A DNA stretch of 64,000 bases, from the NCBI GenBank assembly GCA_004020365.1, contig SAQR01000013.1, positions 31,187 to 95,186 of the forward strand. Reading direction: 5' to 3'. The first letter of the stretch is position 1; each line of letters opens with the position of its first letter. Below, one piece after another: positions 26,463 through 35,833 of this stretch. A model generated the notes under the pieces. The model was not told the origin of the DNA. It searched no databases and saw only the letters and a program-made list of their open reading frames with translations. The position numbers and the translations under genes are program-made. Source of the stretch: Mesorhizobium sp. GTDB taxonomy: Bacteria > Pseudomonadota > Alphaproteobacteria > Rhizobiales > Rhizobiaceae.

Positions 26463-26567
26463 CTACAGCGCCGCGCGTCCTTTTGGACGCGCAAAGGACG
26501 CTGTAGCACTTCAAATTTTGCGCATGATCCTTTCGGAAAATCGATTCCGATTTTCGGGATCATGCGC
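26463..26567. repeat. Double-hairpin intergenic repeat, copy 1
   Basis: The first hairpin has arms CTACAGCG (26463-26470) and CGCTGTAG (26499-26506). The second pairs GCGCATGATCC with GGATCATGCGC, with inner arms CGGAAAATCG and CGATTTTCG-type, at about 26519-26567. Nearly the same sequence recurs at 52087-52186. It fills the gap between the PAP2 start and the stop of the small transporter. Confidence 0.85.
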
Positions 26568-26569
26568 AG

Positions 26570-26908
26570 TTACAGTTTTTGCAAATAGGGTCCGAGCGTG
26601 ATCAGCGCCACCGCTGCGACGGCGAGCACGATGCCGGTCGCCTGCAACGAATTGACGCGCTCGCCGAAGAACACCAGTGCCACCACGTTCACCGACACCA
26701 GTTGGATCACCGCCGACAGGCTGAACGACACCGACATGCCGAATTCACGGATCAGCCTCAGCATGATCAGATTGCCCGCTGAATAGAGCGCCAGAGTCAG
26801 AACGATCTTGCCGAGGCTCGGCGCCAGCCCCCATTGCTTGGCCGCCATCGCCGCCAGCAGGAAGATCACCGTCGAAATGCCGAGCTGCCCTAGTCCCCAG
26901 AAACTCAC
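26570..26908 (-). CDS. Small DMT/SMR-like membrane protein, four helices
   Basis: A 112-aa protein that is almost entirely hydrophobic, with four predicted helices. It resembles a half-size EamA or small multidrug resistance protein; GLAPSLGKIVLTLALYSAGNLIMLRLIREFG and FFGERVNSLQATGIVLAVAAVALI are DMT-like. The conserved SMR Glu14 is absent from helix 1, so drug export is not certain. GTG start at 26908 with GGGAGG nine bases upstream. Its stop codon touches the intergenic repeat. Confidence 0.75.
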   Translation of the reverse strand: MSFWGLGQLGISTVIFLLAAMAAKQWGLAPSLGKIVLTLALYSAGNLIMLRLIREFGMSVSFSLSAVIQLVSVNVVALVFFGERVNSLQATGIVLAVAAVALITLGPYLQKL

Positions 26909-27027
26909 TTTGTTGTCCCTCCCGACGCAGCGCTTCCGCGCCTGCCGCAGATCTTGTTTCTGAAGCGTCGGTCGCGGTCAAGCGGGCTGAACACGGAGAT
27001 GAATTCGGGAGTGGAAATTGGCCGGCA

Positions 27028-27045
27028 ACGTCATCAAACTGTGAT
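27028..27045 (+). promoter_or_regulatory. Candidate PHO box before phoX
   Basis: ACGTCAT, four-base spacer CAAA, then CTGTGAT. Against the rhizobial consensus CTGTCAT-N4-CTGTCAT the halves match at five and six of seven positions with correct spacing. It lies 69 bases before the phoX ATG. Confidence 0.55.
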
Positions 27046-27114
27046 CTGCTGGCGATACGCGGTCAGTCATGCAACACGCTCCAGCCATTCCAAAGAGCCA
27101 GAGGCAAGCCCCCC

Positions 27115-29121
27115 ATGACTGAATATCGCTCGACTGAACATCGCTCCCCCGACGCTCATTTCCGCACCAGCCTGCTCGAGGAAAACGATGGGCCAGGAAC
27201 CAATCCCACCGACAACCGGACGATGGGCGAAATCATCGCCGCGCGATTCTCGCGCCGTGGTTTTCTGCGGGGGTCGCTCGCGGCAACCGCCATCGCCGCC
27301 ACCGTCAGCCCGCTCGCGCTGATCCTCGCCGACGATGCCCGCGCCAACGGCGGCTCGGCCTTTAGCTTCGACGAGGTCGAGGCAGGCGTCGACGACAAGC
27401 ACCATGTCGCTGCCGGATACGACGCCGACGTGCTGTTGCGCTGGGGCGATCCGCTGTTTGCCGATTCGCCGGAATTCGATCCGACAAAACAGTCGGCGGC
27501 GGCCCAAGAAAGACAGTTTGGCTACAACAACGACTATGTCGGCTATATCCCGATCGACGGCTCGGCCGAGCACGGCCTGCTGGTCGTCAACCACGAGTAC
27601 ACCAATCCGCATTTGATGTTCCCGGGCCTTGTCGCCATCGTCGACGGCGAGGCCAAGCAGGCTCCACTCAGCAAGGGACAGGTCGATATCGAGATAGCCG
27701 CGCATGGCGGCACCATCGTCGAAATTCGCAAGGTATCTGGCAAATGGCAGGTGGTGCGCGACGGCAAGCTCAATCGCCGCATCACCGCCAATACCGAGAT
27801 GGCGCTGTCCGGCCCCGTCGCCGGCCACGACCGGGTCAAGACCAGTGCCGATCCGACCGGCACCAAGGTCTTCGGCACCATCAACAATTGTGCCGGCGGC
27901 GTGACGCCCTGGGGCACCTACGTCATGGCCGAGGAAAACATACACGGCTATTTCTCGGGCGAGCTGCAGGAAGGCCACAAGGAAGCCGCCAACTACAAGC
28001 GCCTGGGCATTCCCGAGGGCGCCTATGAATGGGCTGCGTATTACGACCGCTTCGACATCGGCAAGGAGCCGAACGAGCCGAATCGCTTCGGCTGGATCGT
28101 CGAGGTCGACGTCAACGATCCGACTTCGGTGCCGCGGAAGCGCACTGCCATGGGTCGCTTCAAGCATGAGGGCGCTGAATCGATCGTCGCCAAGGATGGC
28201 CGCGTCGTCTTCTATCTCGGCGACGACGAGCGCTTCGACTATGTCTACAAGTTCGTCACGGCCGGAAAGTTCAACGCCGAGGACCGCGCCGCCAACTTGG
28301 ATCTTCTCGACGACGGCACGCTCTATGTCGCCAAATTCGCCGAGGACGGTTCGATTGAATGGCTTCCCATCGTCTTCGGGCAGGGCCCGCTGACGGCGGA
28401 GAACGGCTTTGCCAGCCAGGCCGACGTGCTGATCGAGACGCGCCGTGCCGCCGATCTGCTCGGCGCCACCAAAATGGACCGCCCCGAGGATATTCAGCCC
28501 AACCCGACCACCGGCAAGGTCTACGTCATGCTGACCAACAATTCGAAGCGCAAGGCGGAGCAGGTCGACGCCGCCAACCCGCGCGCCGAAAACGCCTTTG
28601 GCCACATCATCGAGATTGTCGAGGACGGTGGCGATTTCACTGCCACCAAGGGCAAGTGGGAAATCATGTTGAAATGCGGCGATCCCTCGGTGGCCGAAGT
28701 CGGCGCTACCTTCTCGACCGCGACGACCGCCAATGGCTGGTTCGGCATGCCGGACAATTGCGCCATCGATGCGGCCGGCCGGCTCTGGGTCTCGACCGAT
28801 GGCCAGGGCCCGAAGGCGACCGGCCGCACCGACGGCCTGTGGGCGGTCGATACCGAAGGCGAGGCGCGGGCGACCTCGAAGCTGTTCTTCCGCGTGCCGA
28901 TCGGCGCCGAACTCTGCGGTCCGCTGTTCACGCCCGACGACCAGACCGCCTTCGTCGCGGTCCAGCATCCGGCCGATGGCGGCGAGGACTGGGAGGCTTT
29001 TGGCCGTCCCTCCTACTATGAGGACCCGTCGACCCGCTGGCCCGACTTCAAGCCCGATATGCCGGTGCGGCCATCGGTCGTCGCCATCACCAAACAGGGC
29101 GGTGGCAAGATCGCGGTCTGA
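27115..29121 (+). CDS. phoX: PhoX-type alkaline phosphatase (DUF839), Tat-exported
   Basis: A 668-aa protein. A twin-arginine signal (SRRGFLRG, Arg47-Arg48) is followed by a hydrophobic stretch ending near ARA. The body is the DUF839 beta-propeller of PhoX enzymes, which use calcium and iron. Visible markers include DYVGYIPID, NHEYTNPHLMFPG, NNCAGGVTPWGTYVMAEEN, GRFKHEGAESIV and FGMPDNCAIDAAGRLW. Its task is to release phosphate from organic esters in the periplasm. A PHO-box-like site upstream suggests PhoB control under phosphate starvation. A strong terminator follows. Confidence 0.9.
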   Translation: MTEYRSTEHRSPDAHFRTSLLEENDGPGTNPTDNRTMGEIIAARFSRRGFLRGSLAATAIAATVSPLALILADDARANGGSAFSFDEVEAGVDDKHHVAAGYDADVLLRWGDPLFADSPEFDPTKQSAAAQERQFGYNNDYVGYIPIDGSAEHGLLVVNHEYTNPHLMFPGLVAIVDGEAKQAPLSKGQVDIEIAAHGGTIVEIRKVSGKWQVVRDGKLNRRITANTEMALSGPVAGHDRVKTSADPTGTKVFGTINNCAGGVTPWGTYVMAEENIHGYFSGELQEGHKEAANYKRLGIPEGAYEWAAYYDRFDIGKEPNEPNRFGWIVEVDVNDPTSVPRKRTAMGRFKHEGAESIVAKDGRVVFYLGDDERFDYVYKFVTAGKFNAEDRAANLDLLDDGTLYVAKFAEDGSIEWLPIVFGQGPLTAENGFASQADVLIETRRAADLLGATKMDRPEDIQPNPTTGKVYVMLTNNSKRKAEQVDAANPRAENAFGHIIEIVEDGGDFTATKGKWEIMLKCGDPSVAEVGATFSTATTANGWFGMPDNCAIDAAGRLWVSTDGQGPKATGRTDGLWAVDTEGEARATSKLFFRVPIGAELCGPLFTPDDQTAFVAVQHPADGGEDWEAFGRPSYYEDPSTRWPDFKPDMPVRPSVVAITKQGGGKIAV

Positions 29122-29146
29122 ACCGCCGCAAGGCGCTAGCAGCGCC

Positions 29147-29184
29147 AAGGAAGGATTTCGTCGATACGAAATCCTTCCTTTTCC
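29147..29184. terminator. Strong bidirectional terminator after phoX
   Basis: A perfect 15-bp stem: AAGGAAGGATTTCGT at 29147-29161, loop CGAT, then ACGAAATCCTTCCTT at 29166-29180, ending in a short T run. The A-rich 5' side gives U residues on the other strand, so it also serves the convergent GNAT gene. Confidence 0.9.
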
Positions 29185-29211
29185 TGATGCGCGGGAATAC
29201 GCCTGATGGGC

Positions 29212-29892
29212 TCATTCGGCGCGCTGAACCACGGCCACGTTCATCATGCTTCTCAACCTGAAGCCAATGGACTCGTATAATCCTATGGCCGTGGTGTTGC
29301 TGGCATAGGCGTGGAGATAGGGAATTTCGCCGCGCGCCGCTATCTGGTTTGCCACGAACAGCGACAGCAGCTTGCCCAGGCCACCGCCCCGAAATTCCAG
29401 ATGTGAGCACACCCCGCTAAGTTCGCTATAGCCGGGTTGCTTCATGCGTTCGCCGGCCATCGCCGCAAGTCGGCCCTCGATCTTTACGCCCCAAAAATCG
29501 CCGAGGCTCAAGGCTTCGAGCGTGAATGGGCCAGGCTTGGTGACCGATGCCAAGGCGAGCATCTCAGCTGCATCGTCTCGCGTCAGACGTTGCACCAGCT
29601 TGTCGGAGACCATCTGCAATGGCCGCTCGGCAATCATCTGAACCCCGGGCGCGGTCGAAGTCGCCGAAAGTTCCGCGGGCAGAGCAATGGCGTCCACCTG
29701 AAGCAGGATCGCACTCTCGCCTGGAGACACAAGTTTTCCGAGCGCCTGCAGGCTTTCCGCATCGTCCGCGGCGCTGGCGGCGAAGGGAGCTATCGAGGGC
29801 CGATACCGCATGGCGAGGTCGTCACCTTGCGCGAAGGCTTGGTGTCGCGTCCGAAGCGCGCTCCACACGGGACGGTCAAGCAGGTGTTTCAT
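29212..29892 (-). CDS. GNAT family N-acetyltransferase
   Basis: A 226-aa protein. The C-terminal GNAT domain has the acetyl-CoA loop as HLEFRGGGLGKLLSLFVANQI, followed by LHAYASNTTAIGLYESIGFRLR. The N-terminal 90 residues are less conserved. The substrate is unknown. Its ATG overlaps the stop of a MarR regulator (ATGA), so the two form a coupled operon. Confidence 0.87.
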   Translation of the reverse strand: MKHLLDRPVWSALRTRHQAFAQGDDLAMRYRPSIAPFAASAADDAESLQALGKLVSPGESAILLQVDAIALPAELSATSTAPGVQMIAERPLQMVSDKLVQRLTRDDAAEMLALASVTKPGPFTLEALSLGDFWGVKIEGRLAAMAGERMKQPGYSELSGVCSHLEFRGGGLGKLLSLFVANQIAARGEIPYLHAYASNTTAIGLYESIGFRLRSMMNVAVVQRAE

Positions 29893-30380
29893 CGCGCGGC
29901 ACGTTCCGGCTTTTTTACACGACGGTCGAGAGGCGCCGCGGCGAGGCCGTCCTCGATGGCGGCCAGCTGATCAAGAAGCGGCCCAGAAAGATCCGCGCAC
30001 AGATCCGCGACGGCATTCTCGATGCGCGGCCAGACGTCGTGCTTTGCAACATCGACCAGCCGCTGGCCGTGCAGGGTGAGGCAGACAATCCTGCGCCGCT
30101 GGTCAACATCCGATGGACTGACCTCGACCAGTCCCAATTCGGCCAGAAGCGACACGCTCCGCGTTACACCTGGCTGCGCGACCCCGAGGGATTGCGCCAG
30201 TTCCCCGACTGGCAGCGGGCCCAGCCTGTCGAGCGCAGCCAGCAGCGGGTATTGGCTCGACTGAACCGGCACATCGAGGCAGTCGAGCAGGCGCTGTGTA
30301 TCCGCCTGCAATTGCTCGCCAATACGCTTCAGCCTGCTGCCCAGGCACAGGAAGCCAAGCGACCTTATGACGTCTTCCAT
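29889..30380 (-). CDS. MarR family transcriptional regulator
   Basis: A 163-aa winged-helix protein. LPVGELAQSLGVAQPGVTRSVSLLAELGLVEVSPSDVDQRRRIVCLTLHGQRLV (about 56-110) is the MarR DNA-binding core with the wing. It is coupled to the downstream GNAT gene. A 12-bp tandem repeat that contains two TATAAT-like boxes lies 21 bases before the start and probably includes its promoter and operator. The effector is unknown. Confidence 0.9.
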   Translation of the reverse strand: MEDVIRSLGFLCLGSRLKRIGEQLQADTQRLLDCLDVPVQSSQYPLLAALDRLGPLPVGELAQSLGVAQPGVTRSVSLLAELGLVEVSPSDVDQRRRIVCLTLHGQRLVDVAKHDVWPRIENAVADLCADLSGPLLDQLAAIEDGLAAAPLDRRVKKPERAAR

Positions 30381-30401
30381 AATCTATCCGCCAGCCAACC
30401 G

Positions 30402-30425
30402 ATAACATTATATATAACATTATAT
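30402..30425 (-). promoter_or_regulatory. Duplicated 12-bp A/T-rich element, probable marR promoter/operator
   Basis: ATAACATTATAT occurs twice in direct tandem (30402-30413, 30414-30425). Read on the minus strand each copy contains TATAATG, a near-perfect -10 box, so the marR-GNAT operon has two candidate -10 elements 12 bases apart. Confidence 0.6.
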
Positions 30426-30542
30426 GGAAATCAAGCGCGGCCATCGTACGGCCGCCTTCAAGCGCCGTCACCAGATTAGGTCGTCTCGGGTCGGGAACAT
30501 CGCTCGGATGCTGGCACTGCTTCGCCTGGGCAGGCCGTTCGG

Positions 30543-31304
30543 TCAGGTCCGCAGCCGGTAGCCTGTTCTGAAGATCCATGCGACGATCGCTATGCAGATA
30601 AGCAAGAAAACCACGGTCATGCCGAGGCTGATGCCGATCGAGACGTCGGACTTGCCGTAAAAACTCCAGCGAAAGCCGCTGACCAGATAAAGGACAGGGT
30701 TGAACAGCGTCACCGTGCGCCAGGTGCCGGGCAGCATGTCGATCGAATAGAAGCTGCCGCCAAGGAAGGTAAGCGGCGTGATGATCAGCAGCGGCACCAG
30801 CTGCAGCTGCTCGAAGCTTCCCGCCCAGATGCCGATTATGAAGCCGAACAGGCTGAAGGTCACCGACGTCAGCACCAGGAAGGAGAGCATCCAGAACGGA
30901 TGCTCGATGGTCAGCGGCACGAACAGCGACGCGGTCCCCAGGATGATCAGGCCGAGTATGATCGACTTGGTCGCCGCACCCCCGACATAAGCGATGATGA
31001 TCTCCAGATAGGACACCGGCGCCGACAGCAGCTCGTAGATCGAGCCGACGAATTTCGGGAAATAGATGGCGAAGGAGGCGTTGGAGATCGACTGCGTCAG
31101 CAGCGACAGCATGATCAGCCCCGGCACGATAAAGGCGCCGTAGCTGATTCCGTCGATCTCGGTGATGCGCGAGCCGATGGCCGAGCCGAAGACGACGAAA
31201 TAGAGCGATGTCGAGATGACCGGCGAGACGATGCTCTGCAGCACGGTCCGGAAGGCGCGCGCCATCTCCATCTTGTAGATCGCCCAGACTGCTCGCAGGT
31301 TCAT
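30543..31304 (-). CDS. ABC-2 type transporter permease (YadH-like)
   Basis: A 253-aa permease with six helices. It opens [40 protein letters not shown], and includes [24 protein letters not shown] and [19 protein letters not shown], typical of the YadH/NodJ-like branch. It overlaps the upstream ATPase gene by four bases. The substrate may be a polysaccharide, lipid or drug. Confidence 0.9.
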   Translation of the reverse strand: MNLRAVWAIYKMEMARAFRTVLQSIVSPVISTSLYFVVFGSAIGSRITEIDGISYGAFIVPGLIMLSLLTQSISNASFAIYFPKFVGSIYELLSAPVSYLEIIIAYVGGAATKSIILGLIILGTASLFVPLTIEHPFWMLSFLVLTSVTFSLFGFIIGIWAGSFEQLQLVPLLIITPLTFLGGSFYSIDMLPGTWRTVTLFNPVLYLVSGFRWSFYGKSDVSIGISLGMTVVFLLICIAIVAWIFRTGYRLRT

Positions 31305-32227
31305 GCGTCCCTCCTAACCAGATTGACGAAGATCTCCTCGAGCGAGCTGTTTTGCGTGTCGATATCGCGAAACTGGATGCCGGCCGTCTCAAGGTCGCGC
31401 AGCAGCGAGGCGACGCCCGGCCGCTCGCTCTGGTTGTCATAGGTGTAGGTCAGTCGATCACCGTCCGGCGAAAGCTCCAGGGCGTAGCGCGACAACGTCT
31501 CGGGTACGGTGGCGAGCGGGCAGCGCAATTCCAGCAGAAGCCGCTTGCGGCCGAGCGTGCGCATCAGTTGCACCTTGTCCTCAACCAGGACGATCTCGCC
31601 GCGATTGATGACGCCGACGCGGTCGGCCATCGCTTCGGCCTCCTCGATATAGTGCGTGGTCAGGATGATGGTGACGCCATCCTCGCGCAGCCGGCGCACC
31701 ATCGCCCACATGTCCTGACGCAGCTCGACGTCGACGCCGGCTGTCGGCTCGTCGAGGAACAGCACCCTCGGTTCGTGCGACAGCGCCTTGGCGATCATCA
31801 GCCGCCGCTTCATGCCGCCGGACAGGGTGATCGCCTTGGCGTCCTTCTTGTCCCACAACGACAGGTCGCGCAGCACTTTCTCGACGAAGGCGTGGTCGGC
31901 CGGCTTGCCGAACAGGCCGCGGCTGTAGTTGACCGTCGCCCACACGCTCTCGAACGCGTCGATGGTCAGTTCCTGCGGCACCAGCCCGATGAGGCTGCGT
32001 GCGGCGCGATAATCCCGGCTGATGTCGTGGCCGTCCACGCTGACCGTGCCCGACGAGCGGTTGACGATACCGCAGACGATCGAGATCAGCGTCGTCTTGC
32101 CGGCGCCGTTCGGCCCGAGCAGCGCAAAAATCTCGCCGCGCTCGATATCGAGGTTGATCTCCTTCAGCGCTTTGAAACCGGTCGCGTAGGTCTTGGTGAC
32201 CCCGGAAATGGAAATGATCGATTGCAT
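31301..32227 (-). CDS. ABC transporter ATP-binding protein (YadG-like)
   Basis: A 308-aa ATPase. Walker [11 protein letters not shown], signature [12 protein letters not shown], Walker [14 protein letters not shown], switch His in [15 protein letters not shown], and the C-terminal [12 protein letters not shown] tail. The start at 32227 ([17 protein letters not shown]) is chosen over a longer non-conserved extension. It forms a two-gene exporter with the downstream permease and is divergent from the cytochrome bd genes. Confidence 0.95.
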   Translation of the reverse strand: MQSIISISGVTKTYATGFKALKEINLDIERGEIFALLGPNGAGKTTLISIVCGIVNRSSGTVSVDGHDISRDYRAARSLIGLVPQELTIDAFESVWATVNYSRGLFGKPADHAFVEKVLRDLSLWDKKDAKAITLSGGMKRRLMIAKALSHEPRVLFLDEPTAGVDVELRQDMWAMVRRLREDGVTIILTTHYIEEAEAMADRVGVINRGEIVLVEDKVQLMRTLGRKRLLLELRCPLATVPETLSRYALELSPDGDRLTYTYDNQSERPGVASLLRDLETAGIQFRDIDTQNSSLEEIFVNLVRRDA

Positions 32228-32447
32228 GGCTGAAAAACGGCTGCTTGAAAGGAGGTCTGTTGATTTTAGTCCGCTGAATGTCGGTGCGCGCGGCCGGAAG
32301 TCAATGGCACTCCTGACAGTTCTGAACATCGGCGCATCCACCGCTGCCGCAGTCCTGCGGCGTTCCGCCTCGCGTGACGCCACGCCGCTTTGACCGCCTG
32401 GCGCATCCGGCCTATCTTCCCTGACATAGCAGCAGCCGGAGCCCGCC

Positions 32448-33806
32448 ATGGACCCGCTCATCCTTTCGCGCATCCAGTTCGGCGCCAACATCTCGTTCCA
32501 TATCCTGTTTCCGGCTATCACCATTGCGCTTGGCTGGATGCTGCTGTTCTTCAAGCTTCGCTACAACGCCACCGGCGATACCGCCTGGATGCGCGCCTAT
32601 TTCACGTGGGTGAAGGTGTTCGCGCTGTCCTTTGCCATGGGCGTGGTTTCGGGCGTCACCATGAGTTTCCAGTTCGGCACCAACTGGCCGGGCTACATGG
32701 AGACCGTCGGCAACATCGCCGGCCCGCTGCTCGCCTATGAAATACTCACCGCCTTTTTCCTCGAGGCGGCGTTCCTCGGCATCATGCTGTTCGGCTTCCG
32801 CCGCGTCTCCAACCGCATCCATACGCTGGCAACCGTGCTGGTGGCCGGCGGCACCACGCTGTCCGCCTTCTGGATCATCGCGCTCAATTCATGGATGCAG
32901 ACGCCGGTCGGCTTCGAGATGCGCGACGGCGTAGCCCACGCTACCGACTGGTGGGCGATCGTCTTCAACCCGTCGATGCCCTACCGGCTCGTCCACATGC
33001 TGCTTGCCTCCGGCCTGACGGTTTCGTTCCTGATCGCCGGCCTGTCGGCGCTGCGCTATCTCTATGGCGACCGTTCGGAATCGATGTGGAAGGCCTTGCG
33101 CACCGGTGTCTTCACCGCGGCGATCCTGATCCCCATCCAGATCTTTGCCGGCGACCAGCATGGCCTCAACACGCTCGAGCATCAGCCGCAGAAGATCGCC
33201 GCCATGGAGGCCAACTGGAACACCGGCCCCAACGTGCCGCTGGTCCTTCTCGCGCTTCCCGACGAGGCGGCAAGGGAGAACAAATTCGAGCTCACCATCC
33301 CCGACGGCGCCAGCCTCATTCTCAGGCACAGTGCCAGCGGCGTCGTGCCGGGGCTGAACGACTATGCCGGCAACCACCCGCCGGTGTTCCCGGTGTTCTG
33401 GGCTTTTCGCATCATGGTCGGTACCGGCGTCCTGATGCTCGTCGTCTCCTGGTCGGCCGCCTTTTTCCTCAAGCGGCGGCACAGCCTGCCGAGACCGCTG
33501 GCGCTGGTGATGGTGCCGATGGCGCTGTCCGGCTGGCTGGCGACGCTGGCCGGCTGGTACACCACCGAGATCGGCCGCCAGCCTTGGCTGGTCACCGGCG
33601 TGCTGAAAACTGTCGATGCCGTCGGCCCGGTCGCCGGCAGCCAGGTCGCGCTGTCGCTTGCGATCTATCTCATCCTCTATGCGCTGCTTCTGATCGCCTA
33701 TCTCGGCGTGCTGGTCTATCTGGCGCTGAAGGCGGCGAAGGACGGCGATGCCTCGCCGCTGCCGGGCGTTCTCGACGCGCCGCTGTCGCAGCCGGCGGCG
33801 AAATAG
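32448..33806 (+). CDS. cydA: Cytochrome bd-type quinol oxidase subunit I (short Q-loop, CioA type)
   Basis: A 452-aa membrane subunit that oxidises quinol and carries hemes b558, b595 and d. Heme-ligand histidines are visible at H18 (ISFHILFP) and H183 ([11 protein letters not shown]), and E98 and E106 match the conserved proton-channel glutamates. [21 protein letters not shown] is the Q-loop start, which lacks the long insertion of E. coli CydA, so this is the cyanide-insensitive (CIO) type. [12 protein letters not shown] is also typical. GGAG lies seven bases before the ATG. It forms an operon with subunit II. Confidence 0.95.
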   Translation: MDPLILSRIQFGANISFHILFPAITIALGWMLLFFKLRYNATGDTAWMRAYFTWVKVFALSFAMGVVSGVTMSFQFGTNWPGYMETVGNIAGPLLAYEILTAFFLEAAFLGIMLFGFRRVSNRIHTLATVLVAGGTTLSAFWIIALNSWMQTPVGFEMRDGVAHATDWWAIVFNPSMPYRLVHMLLASGLTVSFLIAGLSALRYLYGDRSESMWKALRTGVFTAAILIPIQIFAGDQHGLNTLEHQPQKIAAMEANWNTGPNVPLVLLALPDEAARENKFELTIPDGASLILRHSASGVVPGLNDYAGNHPPVFPVFWAFRIMVGTGVLMLVVSWSAAFFLKRRHSLPRPLALVMVPMALSGWLATLAGWYTTEIGRQPWLVTGVLKTVDAVGPVAGSQVALSLAIYLILYALLLIAYLGVLVYLALKAAKDGDASPLPGVLDAPLSQPAAK

Positions 33807-33816
33807 GAGCATGGTG

Positions 33817-34821
33817 ATGACCCTCGACTGGCCGACATTGCTCCCCCTCATCTTCGCCGGCCTGATGGGCCTTGCCATCCTGATCTACGTCATCCTCGAT
33901 GGCTTCGATCTCGGTATCGGCATCCTGTTCGCAGTCGCCGAGGACGGCGAGCAGGACACGATGATCGCGGCAATAGGCCCGTTCTGGGACGCCAACGAAA
34001 CCTGGCTGGTGCTGGCCGTCGGCCTGCTGCTGGTCGCCTTCCCGCTGGCGCACGGCACCATCCTCACCGCGCTCTACATTCCGGTCTTCCTGCTCCTTGT
34101 CGGCCTGATCCTACGCGGCGTTGCCTTCGATTTCCGGGCCAAGGTGCCGGCCGGCCGGAAGCATCGCTGGAACCGCATCTTCTTCCTGGGCTCGGTGATC
34201 GCCTCGCTGGCGCAGGGCTATATGCTGGGGATCTATGTGCTGGGCCTCGATGTCGGCCACGGCGGCATGGCCTTCGGCGCGCTGGTGGCGCTCTGCCTTG
34301 CCGCCGCCTATGCGGCGATGGGCGCGGCCTGGGTCATCTACAAGACGGAAGGCGAATTGCAGAAGAAGGCGGTGCTCTGGCTGCGCCGGGCGCTGGTGCT
34401 GACCGCGCTCGGCATGGTCGCCGTCTCGCTGGCCACGCCGCTCGCCAGTCCGCGCATCTTCGACAAATGGTTCGTCTGGCCGGCCATGCTCTATTTGTCG
34501 CCGCTGCCGGTCCTGTCGGCGGTGCTGTTCGCATGGCTGTGGCGGCAGACCTTCCATCTGCCTAAGCCGAACGACCGCCATGCGCTGACCCCGTTCCTGA
34601 CGCTGGCCGCCATCTTCACGCTGGGCTTTGCCGGCCTCGCCTGGTCGTTCTATCCGTTCGTCGTGCCCGACAGGCTGACCATCTGGCAGGCGGCGTCCGC
34701 ACCGGAAAGCCTCGCCATCATCCTGGCCGGCACGGTGGTGGTGCTGCCGATCATCATTTTCTATTCGTTCTATGCTTACCGCGTCTTCGGCGGCAAGGCG
34801 ACGGATCTGACCTACGACTGA
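33817..34821 (+). CDS. cydB: Cytochrome bd-type quinol oxidase subunit II (CioB type)
   Basis: A 334-aa membrane protein with about nine helices. ILDGFDLGIGILF, GPFWDANETWLVLAVGLLLVAFPLAH and RGVAFDFRAK are the CydB signatures. Three possible starts lie close together; I prefer the ATG at 33817 because GGAG is seven bases upstream, while the ATG at 33811 is too near the RBS. No CydX-like small ORF is apparent after the stop, which is not unusual for CIO-type oxidases. CydDC assembly genes are not in the window; the divergent ABC pair is of a different family. Confidence 0.94.
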   Translation: MTLDWPTLLPLIFAGLMGLAILIYVILDGFDLGIGILFAVAEDGEQDTMIAAIGPFWDANETWLVLAVGLLLVAFPLAHGTILTALYIPVFLLLVGLILRGVAFDFRAKVPAGRKHRWNRIFFLGSVIASLAQGYMLGIYVLGLDVGHGGMAFGALVALCLAAAYAAMGAAWVIYKTEGELQKKAVLWLRRALVLTALGMVAVSLATPLASPRIFDKWFVWPAMLYLSPLPVLSAVLFAWLWRQTFHLPKPNDRHALTPFLTLAAIFTLGFAGLAWSFYPFVVPDRLTIWQAASAPESLAIILAGTVVVLPIIIFYSFYAYRVFGGKATDLTYD

Positions 34822-35001
34822 CGGGCAAACCGCCGCGCTGCACAATATTTAGGCAGCCTGCCTGTCGATCGGCATTCGGTCGCGAAGGAAGCCTTCCAGC
34901 CCCACTGGGAAAGTCCGATTCGCAGCGATTTCGATGGTTTGGCATGTCTGTTGCTTTGCCTTGGCGACCAAATTGGTTTTGTCCAGTCAAAGGGAAAGAT
35001 A

Positions 35002-35793
35002 ATGAACCGTCGCAATGTCTGCATGCTGGCCTTCGCCGCCGCCGTTGGAATGGCCGTGGCTTCGTCTCCGCAGGCGCGGGCCGACGCCTTGAGCGACATC
35101 GCGGCGCGTGGCACCGTCCGCATCGCCGTTCCACAGGATTTCCCGCCCTTCGGCAGTGTCGGCGCCGACATGACGCCGCAAGGCTACGACGTCGACATCG
35201 CCAATTTGATTGGCGAAAAGCTCGGCGCCAAGGTCGAGATCGTCCCGGTCACCAGCGCCAACCGCATTCCCTATCTCCAGACCAACAAGGTCGACCTGGT
35301 TATTTCCAGCCTCGGCAAGAATCCCGATCGCGAGAAGGTCATCGACTTTTCCGAAGCCTATGCTCCCTTCTACAATGGCGTGTTCGCTCCGGCAGATGTC
35401 GCGGTCGCAAAAGCGGAAGACCTCGCCGGCAAGACCGTCGGCGTCACCCGCGGCGCGATCGAAGATCTCGAACTGACCAAGGTTGTGCCGGCGAGCGTCG
35501 AGATCAAGCGCTACGAGGACAATAACGGCACTATTTCCGCTTTCCTTTCGGGCCAGGTCGAGGTGATCGCGACCGGGAATGTCGTCGCCGCCGCGATCCT
35601 CGAAAAGAACCCGCCCAAGCGGCCGGAGCTCAAGTTCCTGATCAAGAACTCGCCTTGCTACATCGGCATGAACAAGCAGCAACCGGAGTTGATGGCCAAG
35701 ATCAACGGCATCATCGCCACCGCCAGGTCCGATGGCGCCCTCAATGCGATTTCGCAAAAATGGCTGAAGGTGGACCTGCCGGCTGACCTGTGA
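35002..35793 (+). CDS. Polar amino acid ABC transporter substrate-binding protein
   Basis: A 263-aa periplasmic binding protein. The signal peptide runs to about residue 28 (SSPQARA then DALSD). The SBP_bac_3 fold is clear: GTVRIAVPQDFPPFGSVGADMTPQGYDVDIANLIGEKLG, then NRIPYLQTNKVDLVISSLGKNPDREKVIDFSEAY. The start at 35002 has GGGAAAG upstream. It heads a four-gene operon with two permeases and an ATPase. The ligand (lysine/arginine/glutamine or similar) is not resolved. Confidence 0.93.
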   Translation: MNRRNVCMLAFAAAVGMAVASSPQARADALSDIAARGTVRIAVPQDFPPFGSVGADMTPQGYDVDIANLIGEKLGAKVEIVPVTSANRIPYLQTNKVDLVISSLGKNPDREKVIDFSEAYAPFYNGVFAPADVAVAKAEDLAGKTVGVTRGAIEDLELTKVVPASVEIKRYEDNNGTISAFLSGQVEVIATGNVVAAAILEKNPPKRPELKFLIKNSPCYIGMNKQQPELMAKINGIIATARSDGALNAISQKWLKVDLPADL

Positions 35794-35833
35794 TCACTGC
35801 CCGCCGCGTGTGGCTGAGGTCGGATAGCAAGCC

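Noticed and set aside
27067-29148. Open frame of 693 codons antisense to phoX
   Set aside because: It is a GC-skew shadow: phoX has Tat signal and family motifs, while the antisense frame has low-complexity Arg/Gly/Asp composition and no RBS.
34822-35001. Possible cydX after cydB
   Set aside because: No short hydrophobic ORF with an RBS follows cydB. CIO-type oxidases often lack a CydX near the genes.
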